DNA from: Actinomadura barringtoniae
GTDB lineage: Bacteria > Actinomycetota > Actinomycetes > Streptosporangiales > Streptosporangiaceae
Direction of reading: 5' to 3'
Length of the DNA: 64,000 nt
NCBI RefSeq assembly: GCF_017573505.1
Contig: NZ_JAGEOJ010000013.1
Span: 296,627-360,626, forward strand
Below the pieces are notes generated by a model. It did no database searches. It had not been told where the DNA came from and was given only the letters and a program-made list of their open reading frames with translations. Positions 50,985 through 61,318 of the stretch are shown piece by piece (the first letter of the stretch is position 1; every line of letters begins with the position of its first letter). Position numbers and translations under genes: made by a program.

Positions 50985-51946
50985 CGAGCCTCACCGTCCT
51001 TGCTCTGGGTGCGGCGGGGCTTGGTGAACAGGCACACATCGGCGTGCACCGACACCGCAGGCGGGAGCGCCCGCGACTGGATGTCGCGAAGTTCGGCGAT
51101 CTCTCCCGGCGCTGCCTGGACCATCAAGGAGTCACCGTCGACCGGGACACGCAGCGCGATGACGTGCTGGATGTAGCGGAACCCGAGCAGGCTGGCCTGC
51201 CGGACTATGCGCGGCGCGGGATCGTGCAAGCGACCGCCCTCGTGCCGGGCGGTGGTGACGATGGCCAAGGTTCCGCCCGGACGCAGCACCTGCCACGCGG
51301 CGACCAGGAATGCCCCGAGCTGCTGCTCGGTGAGCATCCACAAGTCTGCCCGGCATGCCGGGCAGTCCCGGCTGCCCGGCAGCTTGGGCATGCGTCCCCC
51401 GACCTCGTACGGCGGGGGCGCGGCGACTACCAGGCCGACCCTGCCCGCGTGGTCGGCCAGGGCCCGGTTCATCTGGTCGGGGCGGCACGGCCGCATCGCA
51501 AGGAGGCCGAGTTGCTCGGTGGTGAGCGCAGCCGACTGGAGCCGGAGGCGGATGTGCTGGGCGAGTGGGAAGTGCGGCACCAAGGCCACACCGCGCCGGC
51601 CCGCCGAGACCGCCGCCACCAGAGTGGCCTCGCTGGTCGTGAACGCCTCCGCGACCAGGTCCCCCTCCCGTGTGCAGGAGGAGATCAAGTGGCGGGCCAG
51701 TTCCCGCCCGACCCTTCCACGGTGGGTGGCGCACAGCTCACCCTTGCCGGTGAGGCGGGTCTTGCTGGTTGTGCTCTGTCCGGCCGGTACGCCGGTGGAG
51801 CTAGGCGCGGTGTCCGCGCCTGTGGTGGGTGTGGTGTCGGAGCACAGCCACACGGTCAGCGGTAGCAGCCGCCGGACCTTGGTCCCGGCGCCCGGACCGG
51901 ACTGGTCAGCGCCGGAGCTTTCCGAGTTGGAAGGCGTGTTGTTCAT
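50981..51946 (-). CDS. Methyltransferase-like partner, element 2 copy
   Basis: A 321-residue homologue of the element 1 protein. VAAPPPYEVGGRMPKL replaces motif IV and GDLVAEAFTTSEATL replaces motif I; the CPACRADLWML insert and QVLRPGGTLAIVT strand are kept. The same substitutions in both elements indicate selection to keep a non-canonical form. First gene of the minus-strand operon. Confidence 0.75.
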   Translation of the reverse strand: MNNTPSNSESSGADQSGPGAGTKVRRLLPLTVWLCSDTTPTTGADTAPSSTGVPAGQSTTSKTRLTGKGELCATHRGRVGRELARHLISSCTREGDLVAEAFTTSEATLVAAVSAGRRGVALVPHFPLAQHIRLRLQSAALTTEQLGLLAMRPCRPDQMNRALADHAGRVGLVVAAPPPYEVGGRMPKLPGSRDCPACRADLWMLTEQQLGAFLVAAWQVLRPGGTLAIVTTARHEGGRLHDPAPRIVRQASLLGFRYIQHVIALRVPVDGDSLMVQAAPGEIAELRDIQSRALPPAVSVHADVCLFTKPRRTQSKDGEAR

Positions 51947-52553
51947 TCGCTGGGTGACCCGAGACGGTCACCCGATCGCCGATGCACCTATGAAGAACCG
52001 CGAATTGGCCCGGTCCTCTGCACGCCGATGAGTAAAGAGTCACTCAACCCCACAACCCCAACCCTGCCTCGACTCAACGTTTGCGCAGGTCAACACGCAA
52101 ATAGAGGATCGATGGAGTGCCCTCATGGGTTTGGCGTGCCCATCGCTGCCGTCTCATCGACGCCCAGCTCGCAGCCCACACAAAGGCCCCGTTCCGTCAG
52201 GTAGCCGATCTTGCGGCTTCTACGGACAGTCCAGGGCGATTGGATTCGCCGAAGATTTCCGAGACGCGTGTCGTGCCGGTTGACCAGAACCTTGCCGATC
52301 CGTTTCGGCGAACGAGCGGCAAGCTGTCTGGCGCTGAGGGTTCCCAGCCCCTTTACCGATTTTGCTCACACGTACTCCCGGCCGCGCCTCGCAGATGCGT
52401 TCTCGCTGGTCGGTAGCTGGTTAGTGCATCTGGGTCCCGAATCGGGGTCTTCCACGAGGGCTCTACGGGCCCTCCATGAGTTCTCTCTGGGTTCTCCATC
52501 CGGTGGTGGCAGATGGCCTCAACCGATCCGGCCACCACCTTCCGGGGGACACC
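51947..52553. promoter_or_regulatory. Divergent control region of element 2
   Basis: 607 bases between the divergent operons. It contains TAAAGAGTC (52033-52041), found in opposite orientation in the element 1 region, and the same GGGTGACCCG close to the methyltransferase-like gene. No gene is supported; the sequence is otherwise diverged from element 1. Confidence 0.5.
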
Positions 52554-53408
52554 ATGACCGCCCACCAACACCTCCCACGGCCCAGCCGCCACAACACCGC
52601 ACCCGCCGCCGCACTCGACAGCTGCAGCCGTGGCCGCCGACGCAACCCAGGGCTTGCACTGACCATCGCGGAGAAGAGCTTCCAGCTCCTCGTCACCGGG
52701 CCGCGCCCGCTGGCCCTCGACGGTCAGGCGGTCGGCCACGGGTTGCCCGCCCGGTCTGTTGACCTGGGTGAACTTCGCACGCTGCTGCTCAGCCGGAACG
52801 CCTCCGACGAGCTCAAGGACGCCGCGTGGGCTGAGCTGCTTCGGCAGGCGCGCACTGGCGACCCGGCCTGGGTGGTCGGCTGCGTCGGGGTGGCCATGCC
52901 CGGGCTGAAGAGTGTCGCGGGCCGGGCGATCCGCACCAGCCCCGAGCGGTTCGCCGAGGACATCGTGTCGGAGATCCTCACCGAGTTCGTCGCGCAACTC
53001 CAGCGCATCGACATCACCCGTTCGCACATCGCCGCTCGGCTGCTGGTCTGGGCGGACCGTAAAGGCGCCGTTCGTGCCCGTGCCGGTGCCCTTCAGCAGG
53101 TCCCGACCGACCCGGTCGAGCTGAACACCACGGCGCCGCATCCGGTGAGTGAACCAGCCAGCCTGCTCGCCGACGCGGTACGCCAGCAGATCATCACTGC
53201 GGCCGAGGCCAAGCTGATCAACACCACGCGGCTGGAGAGCGTTCCTCTGGCCGAGTACGCACGGGTCTGCGGGGAGCCCGAAAAGAAGCTCTACAGCAGG
53301 CGGGAACGCGCCGAGGCCCGGCTCGTCACAGCGATCGGTGAAGGTCAAGTCTCGGCAATCTCTGCCAGCGACGTGCAGAGGAACGGCCCTTTTCCCGGTG
53401 CTTCATAG
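52554..53408 (+). CDS. Sigma-like / helix-turn-helix regulator, element 2 copy
   Basis: 284 residues from ATG 52554 (GGGGGACACC upstream, the same initiation region as in element 1). Keeps LLVTGPRPLALDG, GHGLPARSVDLGELR, DIVSEILTEFVAQL and a C-terminal basic helix (KKLYSRRERAEARLVTAIGEGQV). More diverged from element 1 than the transfer proteins that follow, so regulation may be element-specific. Confidence 0.6.
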   Translation: MTAHQHLPRPSRHNTAPAAALDSCSRGRRRNPGLALTIAEKSFQLLVTGPRPLALDGQAVGHGLPARSVDLGELRTLLLSRNASDELKDAAWAELLRQARTGDPAWVVGCVGVAMPGLKSVAGRAIRTSPERFAEDIVSEILTEFVAQLQRIDITRSHIAARLLVWADRKGAVRARAGALQQVPTDPVELNTTAPHPVSEPASLLADAVRQQIITAAEAKLINTTRLESVPLAEYARVCGEPEKKLYSRRERAEARLVTAIGEGQVSAISASDVQRNGPFPGAS

Positions 53409-53591
53409 GTGCCAGACGAGAACAGCGGGCCCGGGGGCGGCTCGGGCGGACGGTTCACCCGGTCGCCGCCGCATCCACCTTCCATCTGAGTTCCTCGAAG
53501 GAGGACACCCAGAGCCCCGCCGCTCCCGGCCCGCATCATTCGTCCGGCATCCGAACTCATCCGAACCTCGCGTTCATTCGGAGGCCTTCCT

Positions 53592-53999
53592 ATGAACACC
53601 AGGCACCACTCCTCGCAACCGCCCCGCTGCACCTGCGCCGGTCAGCGGCGCGGGGTGAGCTGGATCCGGCTCACCCTCGCCGTCGTCGTCTGGACGGCGG
53701 GGTGTGTGATCGCCGCGCTCACCGTTCCGGGGATCGCGGACGCGACGACGCATCTTGCGGCGGCGACTCAGCTCAGCCAGGTCATCACCAACATCCGCAA
53801 CGTCATCGTCGGTCTGCTGGTCGGCTTGGCCACGTTGTTCGCCACGATCGGCGGGGTCCGTTACATCCTGGGCGGCGGTGACCCGAGTGAGATCGAGTCG
53901 GCCAAGCGCACGTTGCGGTATGCGGCGATCGGTTATGGCGTCGCGGTGCTGGCCCCGGCCCTGGTGGAGATCCTCAAGGGCATTGTGGGGACCAAGTGA
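53592..53999 (+). CDS. VirB2/TrbC-like pilin, element 2 copy
   Basis: A 135-residue protein differing from the element 1 pilin only in the N-terminal about 40 residues; from ALTVPGIADATTH on it is the same. Two hydrophobic helices flank LGGGDPSEIESAKRTLRY. RBS GGAGG; stop overlaps the next GTG. The spacer 53409-53591 shares AAGGAGGACACCCAG with element 1. Confidence 0.72.
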   Translation: MNTRHHSSQPPRCTCAGQRRGVSWIRLTLAVVVWTAGCVIAALTVPGIADATTHLAAATQLSQVITNIRNVIVGLLVGLATLFATIGGVRYILGGGDPSEIESAKRTLRYAAIGYGVAVLAPALVEILKGIVGTK

Positions 54000-55993
54000 C
54001 ACCCCCGCTCAAGTTTCCACGCGGGCCCGCTCTCACACCCTGGCGACTCCTCACCGTGGTGGCTCTGGCAGCCGCGATCGCGGCTGGGCTGGTCGTCGCC
54101 AACATCGCCCAGGCACACGCCGCCCCCAGTGAGGCGGGCGCGGCCCTGCTCTCGGTCTCGAGTCCGGCCGAGCCGACCCCGCCAGCGCCGTTGCCCTCGC
54201 AGCAGCCGTGGATCGAGGCGCCCGGCGGTCAGGACGGAGCGCCGGTGAATCCGGCGCCGTCCAAGCCGCCGCCCGGGACGATGTCGGGGCCGGGGAAGGT
54301 GTGCCAGGGCAAGACCAAGATGAAGACCCACGGGCTGAACCCCAACCCGGAAATGTGGTGCGAGGTCTCACCCGGCAACTGGGAGAAGGTCGACCCGAAC
54401 GACGTCGAGGCCGTCCCGGGTCAGAAGGCGTGCGCGGGCAAGCAGAAGCAGCTCATGAACCCGGCTGCGCCGCTCCCCGACACCCTCTGTGAGACCGCGC
54501 CGGGCAAGTGGGAGCAGGATCCGACCTCGCCCTACAAGCCGCAAGGCACGGCCCACAAGGACCAGTCGTGCGGCTTCGGCGACGTCGCCTGTTACGCCAA
54601 ACAGGCGATCAATGGCTGGTTCACCGACCTGATCGCCTCGGCGAAGAAGCCGATCCTGGACTTCGTCGCCCGGTCGCTGATGGGCACCCCGGAGATCAAG
54701 TCCACGAGCATGCAGCGCGTGCGGGAGATGTGGGGAGTCACCCGCACGATCGCCAACACCTGCTTCGTCCTTCTCGTCACCGTGGCCGGCGTCTTGCTCA
54801 TGGCCGGACAGTCCCTGCCCGGGCAGATGTCGGCCAAGGACCTACTGCCCCGGGTAGTGCTGGCCTTCCTGGCAGTGAACCTGTCGCTGATCTTCCTCAG
54901 CTACGGCATCGAGTTCGCCAACGGGCTGGCCGAGGCGTTCCTGCGCGACGGCCCGCAGAAGATCAACCCGAGCGTGCTGGCCGATGTGATCGGCGGCAGC
55001 ATGACGGCCAACATCGCCTCCGGCGGAACCTTCTTCGCCATCATCGCCCTGGTCGTCCTGATCCTCGCGCTGTGCCTGGCGTTCATCTACATCATCCGCA
55101 TCGCCTTGACGATGGTGCTGGTCTCGGCCGCACCGCTGGCGTTGATGTTCCACGCATTGCCGCAGACCGACGGGGTCGCCCGGTTCTGGTGGCGCAGCAC
55201 CTTCGGCGTCGGCGTCATCCCCGTGTTGCAGGCCCTCACCGCCGCCACGGCCGCGCATCTGTTGTTCACCGAGACCAAGGACAGCAGTAGTGACTTCGCC
55301 GGAGTCCCTACCGGCAACGACCACTGGGACCTGCTGCTGGCGGTGGCGCTGCTGTACGTGATGGTCCGCATCCCGTCCTGGACCGCCCGCACCATCTGGC
55401 GCGCCGCCACACCCCGCATGCTCACCCAGCTCGCCAAGACCTTCATCCTCTACCGCGGAATCGGAGCCCTCATGAACCGCGCCGGACAAGCCAACAGCAC
55501 CCGCACAGCCGGACGAGCCACCGGCGGCACGGGCCGCGCTCCTCGCAACCAACCACTACCGGATCGGCGCCAGCCCGGCCCCCGCCCTCAGCGGGAACAG
55601 GCTTTCCGACCCAGGCGGCCCGGACGTGGGCGAGGGGGTTACTGGGACAACCCGGCGCCGTTCACGCCCAGAATGCCTCCCCTGCCGCCCGAACCGGGTG
55701 ACCCCGAGCCGCCCAGCAACGGGCGAGGCGGGCGGCCGGTGCAGCTCCCGCTGTTCCCCAGCCCGGTCCGGCCCTCGGGGGCTCCTGCCGGGCCGGTGCA
55801 GCTGGCGCTGCCGATCCCGGTCTCGCGCGTCCCGCGCCCGACACCACCACTGGCCGCGCCGCCTGCGCCTCGGCCGGTCCGGCCGCCTCAGGCTCGGCAG
55901 TTGATGTTGCCCGGCATGCCCAAACGGCCCGTCCCGCACCGGCAGATGGTGCTGTTCCGCGACCCGCCCCGGCGCACCCGGAGGAACCGATGA
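53996..55993 (+). CDS. VirB6/TrbL-like membrane protein, element 2 copy
   Basis: A 665-residue homologue of the element 1 protein; the membrane core is almost unchanged (SLIFLSYGIEFANGLAEAFL, LALCLAFIYIIRIALTMVLV). Differences concentrate in the N-terminal Pro-rich part and the cytoplasmic Pro/Arg tail. GTG start in a GTGA overlap. Confidence 0.78.
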   Translation: MTPPLKFPRGPALTPWRLLTVVALAAAIAAGLVVANIAQAHAAPSEAGAALLSVSSPAEPTPPAPLPSQQPWIEAPGGQDGAPVNPAPSKPPPGTMSGPGKVCQGKTKMKTHGLNPNPEMWCEVSPGNWEKVDPNDVEAVPGQKACAGKQKQLMNPAAPLPDTLCETAPGKWEQDPTSPYKPQGTAHKDQSCGFGDVACYAKQAINGWFTDLIASAKKPILDFVARSLMGTPEIKSTSMQRVREMWGVTRTIANTCFVLLVTVAGVLLMAGQSLPGQMSAKDLLPRVVLAFLAVNLSLIFLSYGIEFANGLAEAFLRDGPQKINPSVLADVIGGSMTANIASGGTFFAIIALVVLILALCLAFIYIIRIALTMVLVSAAPLALMFHALPQTDGVARFWWRSTFGVGVIPVLQALTAATAAHLLFTETKDSSSDFAGVPTGNDHWDLLLAVALLYVMVRIPSWTARTIWRAATPRMLTQLAKTFILYRGIGALMNRAGQANSTRTAGRATGGTGRAPRNQPLPDRRQPGPRPQREQAFRPRRPGRGRGGYWDNPAPFTPRMPPLPPEPGDPEPPSNGRGGRPVQLPLFPSPVRPSGAPAGPVQLALPIPVSRVPRPTPPLAAPPAPRPVRPPQARQLMLPGMPKRPVPHRQMVLFRDPPRRTRRNR

Positions 55994-56982
55994 CCCGCCA
56001 ACTGGACGAGGCACCGTTGACGGCCAAGATCCCCGCCGACGTCGACCAGCCCGACAAACTCATGTACGGGCTCACCGGACGGCAACTGGCCGTCCTGGCC
56101 GTCACCGCCCTCGCCAGCTTCGGGATCTTCACGGCGGTCCGCGCATGGCTGCCGCTGCCCATGGTGATCGCGGCGGTCTTCCCCGTGGTCGCGGCCGGGG
56201 TCGTGGTGGCGGTCGCGCGGCGCGACGGGATGGGCCTGGACCGGTTCGCCCTCGCCGCCCTCAACCACCTGCGCATGCCCAAGGAGAGGGTAACGGCCTC
56301 CGAGCCGATCGCACCGCCGCCCGCATGGTGCCGGATGCGCGGACAGCTTCCCTCGCCCTTGCAGCTACCAGTGCGTGCCGTGCGCGAGGACGGCGTCATG
56401 GAGTTGACGGAGGGCGGCACGGCGGTCTTGGTCCGGGCAGGCACGGTGGCGTTCGCGCTGCGCACCGCCAGCGAGCAGACCGCGCTGGTGGCAATGTTCG
56501 GCCGCTGGCTCAACTCCCTCGACACACCCGTCCAAATCCTCGTGCGCGCCCGGCCCATGGACCTGTCCGGGCTGGCCTGGCACCTGACCGACACCGCACC
56601 CGCGCTGCCCGACCCAGCCTTGGAGCGGGCGGCACTCGACTACGCCGCGTTCCTCACCGACCTGCACCACTCCCGCAACCTGCTGATCCGCGAAGTCCTC
56701 ATCGTGATCGGTGACCACACACCCACCCAAGCCACGCCATGGCTACCAGGCCGCAAGCGCCAAGCAGCTCGGGAGGTGGGAGCCGCCGTGGTGCTGCGTC
56801 GCGCGGCTGAGACCGAGCGCGCCCTGGCCGCCCTCGGGGTCACCGCCGAAGTGCTGGACGCCGACGCCTGCACCGCCGCGCTCGCCGAAGCGCTGTCCCC
56901 GGGCGAGACGCACATTCTCAACGCTGCCGACCCCGACGAGGTCATCACCGCCAGCGCACACGATCAGGAGGCGAGTCGATGA
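55990..56982 (+). CDS. PrgI family (VirB3-like) protein, element 2 copy
   Basis: 330 residues with PADVDQPDKLMYGLTGRQLA and the two-helix membrane segment, then the VirB4-docking-like region (VMELTEGGTAVLVRAGTVAF). 4-base overlaps at both ends. Close to the element 1 copy throughout. Confidence 0.78.
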   Translation: MTRQLDEAPLTAKIPADVDQPDKLMYGLTGRQLAVLAVTALASFGIFTAVRAWLPLPMVIAAVFPVVAAGVVVAVARRDGMGLDRFALAALNHLRMPKERVTASEPIAPPPAWCRMRGQLPSPLQLPVRAVREDGVMELTEGGTAVLVRAGTVAFALRTASEQTALVAMFGRWLNSLDTPVQILVRARPMDLSGLAWHLTDTAPALPDPALERAALDYAAFLTDLHHSRNLLIREVLIVIGDHTPTQATPWLPGRKRQAAREVGAAVVLRRAAETERALAALGVTAEVLDADACTAALAEALSPGETHILNAADPDEVITASAHDQEASR

Positions 56983-58808
56983 AGCTCACGTTTCCACAGC
57001 TCCGATCGCAAACGCGCCGAGCCGACGACGCCGCGGACCTCACGCAAGACCCGGCGAGCATGCCCGGCCCTTCCGCGCTGCGGACAACGGCGCGGTCGGT
57101 GGAGTTGCCCGGAGGTGTGTGTGCCTCCTTCGCAGTGGCCGGCTACCCGCGAGAAGTCGCCGCGGGCTGGCTAGAACCTCTGCTCACCTATCCCGGCCGA
57201 CTGGACGTGTCCTTGCATGTGGAGCCGATCCCGCCTCTGATCGCGGCGCAGCGGCTGCGGCGCCAGCTCGCCCGGCTGGAGTCCTCCTCACGCGCCAACA
57301 CCGAACACGGACGCCTCGCCGACTTCGGCGCCGAAGCCGCAGCCGACGACGCCGCCGAACTCGCCGCATCCCTAGCCCGAGGCCACGGGCGGCTGTTTCG
57401 CCTCGGCCTCTACCTGACCGTGCACGCCACCGACTCCACCGAGCTGGGCGCCGAGCTCGAACGAGTGCGGGCGTTGGCCGCGTCCCTGCTCTTGGACGCG
57501 CAGCCGACCACCTTCCGCGCATTGCAAGGCTGGACCAGCACGCTGCCGCTCGGCACCGACACGATCAGGATGCGCCGGGCCTTCGACACCAGCGCACTCG
57601 CCGCCGCGTTCCCCTTCACCTCACCCGACCTACACCCCCACCTTGGCCAAACGCCGGTGATGTACGGCCTCAACGCCTACTCCTCCGGGGTGGTGTTGTG
57701 GGACCGGTTCGAGCAGGACAACTACAACTCGGTCACCATCGCCCGCTCCGGCGCCGGGAAGTCCTACTTCACCAAACTCGAAGCCGCCCGGCTGATGTAC
57801 CACGGCGTACACGTCGCAGTGATCGACCCCGAAGACGAATACGCCCGCCTCGCCGACGCCGTCGGCGGAACCCGCATCGCCCTCGGCGCCCCCGAAGTCC
57901 GCTTCAACCCCTTCGACCTGCCGCACGGGCAAGGCGAAGACACCCTCATCCGGCGGGCGCTGTTCATCCAGACCCTGATCGCGACCATGCTCGGTGAACC
58001 GCTCGCCCCCACAGTGCGGGCCGTGCTGGACCGGGCGGTCATCGCTACTTACGCCAAGGCCGGAGTGACCGCCGACCCGCGCACCTGGAAACGCCCCGCC
58101 CCTCTGCTATCCGACCTGGCCGCCCAGCTCGACCACACCGCACAGGCCGAGGACGGCACCGAAGCCGACCGGGAAGCGGCGGCCGAGCTGGCCGCACGGC
58201 TTGCCCCGTACGTGTCCGGGTCCTATCGCGGCCTATTCTCCGGCGCGACCACGACCCGGCCCGAGGGGCATCTGATCGTGTTCTCGCTGCGGGACCTGGC
58301 CGACGAGGTCCGCCCGGTCGGGATGCTGCTGGCCTTGGACGCGATCTGGCGACAGGTCACCAACCCCGCCGATCGGCGCCGTCGCCTGGTCGTGGTCGAC
58401 GAGGCATGGACGCTCATGCAACAGACCGAAGGCGCCAAGTTCCTCTACCGCCTCGCCAAATCCGCCCGCAAACACTGGACCGGACTCGCCGTCGTCACCC
58501 AGGACGCCGCAGACCTTCTCGCCTCCGACCTGGGCCGGGCGGTCATCGCCAACGCCACCACCCAGCTCCTCCTCAGACAGGCACCCCAGGTCATCGACCA
58601 GATCGCCGACGCCTTCGGGCTCACCGAGGGCGAGCGGGCGTTCCTGCTAGCCGCCGACCGAGGCGAAGGGCTGCTCTGCGGCGGCGGCACCGCCGCAGAA
58701 CGAGCCGCATTCAGCGGCCACGCCAGCCCCTTCGAACACCACCTGGCCACCACCGACCCCGCCGAGATCGCCGCTGACCGTCACCACCAGGCAGGAGACC
58801 CGCTGTGA
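56979..58808 (+). CDS. VirB4-like T4SS ATPase, element 2 copy
   Basis: 609 residues. Walker A ARSGAGKSYFTK, Walker B RLVVVDEAWTLMQQT and QLLLRQAPQVIDQI are all present. The N-terminal 25 residues and the C-terminal tail differ from element 1; the ATPase core is nearly the same. Confidence 0.9.
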   Translation: MKLTFPQLRSQTRRADDAADLTQDPASMPGPSALRTTARSVELPGGVCASFAVAGYPREVAAGWLEPLLTYPGRLDVSLHVEPIPPLIAAQRLRRQLARLESSSRANTEHGRLADFGAEAAADDAAELAASLARGHGRLFRLGLYLTVHATDSTELGAELERVRALAASLLLDAQPTTFRALQGWTSTLPLGTDTIRMRRAFDTSALAAAFPFTSPDLHPHLGQTPVMYGLNAYSSGVVLWDRFEQDNYNSVTIARSGAGKSYFTKLEAARLMYHGVHVAVIDPEDEYARLADAVGGTRIALGAPEVRFNPFDLPHGQGEDTLIRRALFIQTLIATMLGEPLAPTVRAVLDRAVIATYAKAGVTADPRTWKRPAPLLSDLAAQLDHTAQAEDGTEADREAAAELAARLAPYVSGSYRGLFSGATTTRPEGHLIVFSLRDLADEVRPVGMLLALDAIWRQVTNPADRRRRLVVVDEAWTLMQQTEGAKFLYRLAKSARKHWTGLAVVTQDAADLLASDLGRAVIANATTQLLLRQAPQVIDQIADAFGLTEGERAFLLAADRGEGLLCGGGTAAERAAFSGHASPFEHHLATTDPAEIAADRHHQAGDPL

Positions 58809-61318
58809 ACAACCTCGCGCACACCCCAGTCGGCCTCCTCGCCGATGCCGGCGGCTGGCAAGCCTCTCTCGTTCACTGGATCAACCAGGCGATGAAGGAT
58901 CCTGGCCACCTCACCAGCCTGGCCACCGAGTACGGGCTGGCGTTCGCGGCGACCGCCTGCACCGGTGCCGCACTGCTTGCCGGGGCACGGGCTGCGGTGT
59001 GGCGGTGGCGCAGTCAGCGCCTCACCGACGGGGCCCGGCTGATCGAGATCGCGCTCCCACCGGGCGTCGAGGAGACCAGTGCCGCCACCTGGTGGCGGCA
59101 CCTGATGGGCCTGACCGCTCCCGCGTGGAAGCGGGCCGTCTTCGGTCAGCCGCACTTGGCGTTTGAGTTGGTGGCTGGTGCGCACGGGCTGCGGGTGCAG
59201 ATCTGGGTTCCTGGCACCGTCCCACCGATCCTGATCGAGAAAGCGATCCGGTCCGCCTGGCCCGGCGCCACCCTCACCACAAAGCCCGCCACCGCACCCA
59301 TTCCACTGGAGGCGGCCTGCGCGGGCGGGCGCCTGGTACTGGCGCGTCCCGACCACTACCCACTGGCCACCGACCACAAGACCGACCCATTGCGGGCCTT
59401 GCTCGGTGTGTTCTCCGGCCTGCGCGACGGCGAGTACGCCGCCGTCCAGGTCCTGGCCCGGCCCGTCGTCGGACGTCGCCTGACCCGCGCGCACAAGGCT
59501 GCCGCCGCGCTGCGTGGCGGCCGCTCCACCGCGCCCCAAGGCGCGCTGTTCGATCTGATCACGCCCGGCATGTCCGCCCACCGCAACCCGGGCGACCTCA
59601 CCTGGCTGTATCCAGAGCGCACCGAGGAAGTGCGAGCTGTCCTCGGCAAGGCGGCCCAACCGCGGTTCGAAGTCCAAGTCACCTACGCCGCAGCCACCAC
59701 CCGCCCCGACCTCACCAAGCGCCACACCGAGAGCCCGGGGCGAGACACCTCCGCTAAGGGATGGCTCCGCGGCAACGCGCACCAGATCGCCTCCACCTAC
59801 GCCCTGTACACGCGCGGCCAGCAGTTCCTTCGCCGCAAACGTCTCGCCCATCCCGCTGTTCAGATGGCCAGCCGCCGCTTGGGGCGCGGCTACCTGTTGT
59901 CGGTGGACGAGCTGGCCGCGCTGGCGCACCTGCCCTACGACCTGGCCGCGCCCGGCGTGGTCCGCGCCGGTGCCGCCCCAGTAGCGCCCTCACCCGCCGT
60001 ACCTTCCAGCCACCTGGACGGCGCCGGACCCGTCCGCATCCTCGGCGACGCCGAAGCCGGACCCACACGCCCGGTCGCAATGCCAGTCACCGGCGGCAGA
60101 GAGCACACCCACCTGCTAGGGCAGACCGGCGTCGGCAAGTCCACCCTCCTGGCCAGCATGATCCTGGCCGACGCGCACGCCGGACGCGGCGCCCTGGTCA
60201 TCGACCCCAAGGGCGACCTGATCGCCGACATCCTGGACCGGCTCCCCGAACGAGCCGTCGGCAACACGGTGGTGTTCGATCCGCTCAGCTCCGACCCACC
60301 GCCCTGCATTAACGTGCTCGCCGGACCCGACCCGGCCTTCGCGGTCGAGTCGATCGTCACCACCTTCCGCCGCTGCTTCTCCTCGGCCTGGGGACCCCGG
60401 CTCGATGATCTGTTGCGGTCGGCGTGCCTGACCCTCACCCGTACGCAAGGCCCGACCGCCACCTTGGCCGAGGTTCCCCGGTTGCTGACCGATGCCGAGT
60501 TCCGCGCCCGGCTGGTCGGCAAGCTCGGCCCCGACAATGCGCTCCTGCGGGGGTTCTGGGACACCTACGAAGACCAGGGGCCGGGCGGGCGAGCGGCGAT
60601 GATCAGTCCGGTCATGAACAAGCTCCGGGCGGTGCTGCTGCGGCCCTTCGTCCGCCAAGCCCTGTCCGGGTCGTCCTCGACCGTGGATCTGCGGCGGATG
60701 CTGGATGGCGGCGGGCTGGTGCTGGCCCGGCTGCCCAAGGGGGTCCTGGGCGAGGACGCGACCCGGCTGTGCGGGTCACTGTTGCTCGCGCACACCTGGC
60801 AGGCCATCACCCCACGCGCTCTCCTTCCCGAGGCGCAGCGCCGCGACGCCGCCGCCTACGTGGACGAGGCACACAACTTCCTCAACCTGCCCGGCTCGAT
60901 CTCCGACATCCTCGCCGAGGCCCGCGGCTACCGCTTCGGCCTGACCCTCGCCCACCAGCACCTCACCCAACTACCCACCGACCTACGCGAGGCCTTGTCG
61001 GCCGACGCCCGCAACAAGCTGTACTTTGCTGTCTCGCCCGAAGACGCCGACCGCCTCGCCAAACCCCTGGAGCCGCTGGTCACCGCGCACGACCTGTCGC
61101 ACCTGGGCGGCTTCCAGGCGGTCGGCCGGGTCATGAACGGGAGCACGCCGACACCGGCGTTCACCTTCCGCACCCGGCCACTGCCCGAACCCGTCCCAGG
61201 CCGCGCGCAAGCCGTGCGCGCCGCCTCCCAACAGCGCTACGGAGCCAAGACCGGTCCGGATGCGCGGCGCTTCCGCGCCCGTGACCCGTTCAGCCAGCCC
61301 GGTGAGGATGTGTCATGA
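58805..61318 (+). CDS. VirD4-type coupling ATPase, element 2 copy
   Basis: 837 residues from GTG 58805. Walker A LLGQTGVGKSTLLASMI and Walker B AAAYVDEAHNFLNL are kept. The main difference from element 1 is a segment after LLRSACLTLTR (about residues 540-590), in a region likely to contact substrate, so the two coupling proteins may prefer their own relaxosome. Confidence 0.9.
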   Translation: MNNLAHTPVGLLADAGGWQASLVHWINQAMKDPGHLTSLATEYGLAFAATACTGAALLAGARAAVWRWRSQRLTDGARLIEIALPPGVEETSAATWWRHLMGLTAPAWKRAVFGQPHLAFELVAGAHGLRVQIWVPGTVPPILIEKAIRSAWPGATLTTKPATAPIPLEAACAGGRLVLARPDHYPLATDHKTDPLRALLGVFSGLRDGEYAAVQVLARPVVGRRLTRAHKAAAALRGGRSTAPQGALFDLITPGMSAHRNPGDLTWLYPERTEEVRAVLGKAAQPRFEVQVTYAAATTRPDLTKRHTESPGRDTSAKGWLRGNAHQIASTYALYTRGQQFLRRKRLAHPAVQMASRRLGRGYLLSVDELAALAHLPYDLAAPGVVRAGAAPVAPSPAVPSSHLDGAGPVRILGDAEAGPTRPVAMPVTGGREHTHLLGQTGVGKSTLLASMILADAHAGRGALVIDPKGDLIADILDRLPERAVGNTVVFDPLSSDPPPCINVLAGPDPAFAVESIVTTFRRCFSSAWGPRLDDLLRSACLTLTRTQGPTATLAEVPRLLTDAEFRARLVGKLGPDNALLRGFWDTYEDQGPGGRAAMISPVMNKLRAVLLRPFVRQALSGSSSTVDLRRMLDGGGLVLARLPKGVLGEDATRLCGSLLLAHTWQAITPRALLPEAQRRDAAAYVDEAHNFLNLPGSISDILAEARGYRFGLTLAHQHLTQLPTDLREALSADARNKLYFAVSPEDADRLAKPLEPLVTAHDLSHLGGFQAVGRVMNGSTPTPAFTFRTRPLPEPVPGRAQAVRAASQQRYGAKTGPDARRFRARDPFSQPGEDVS

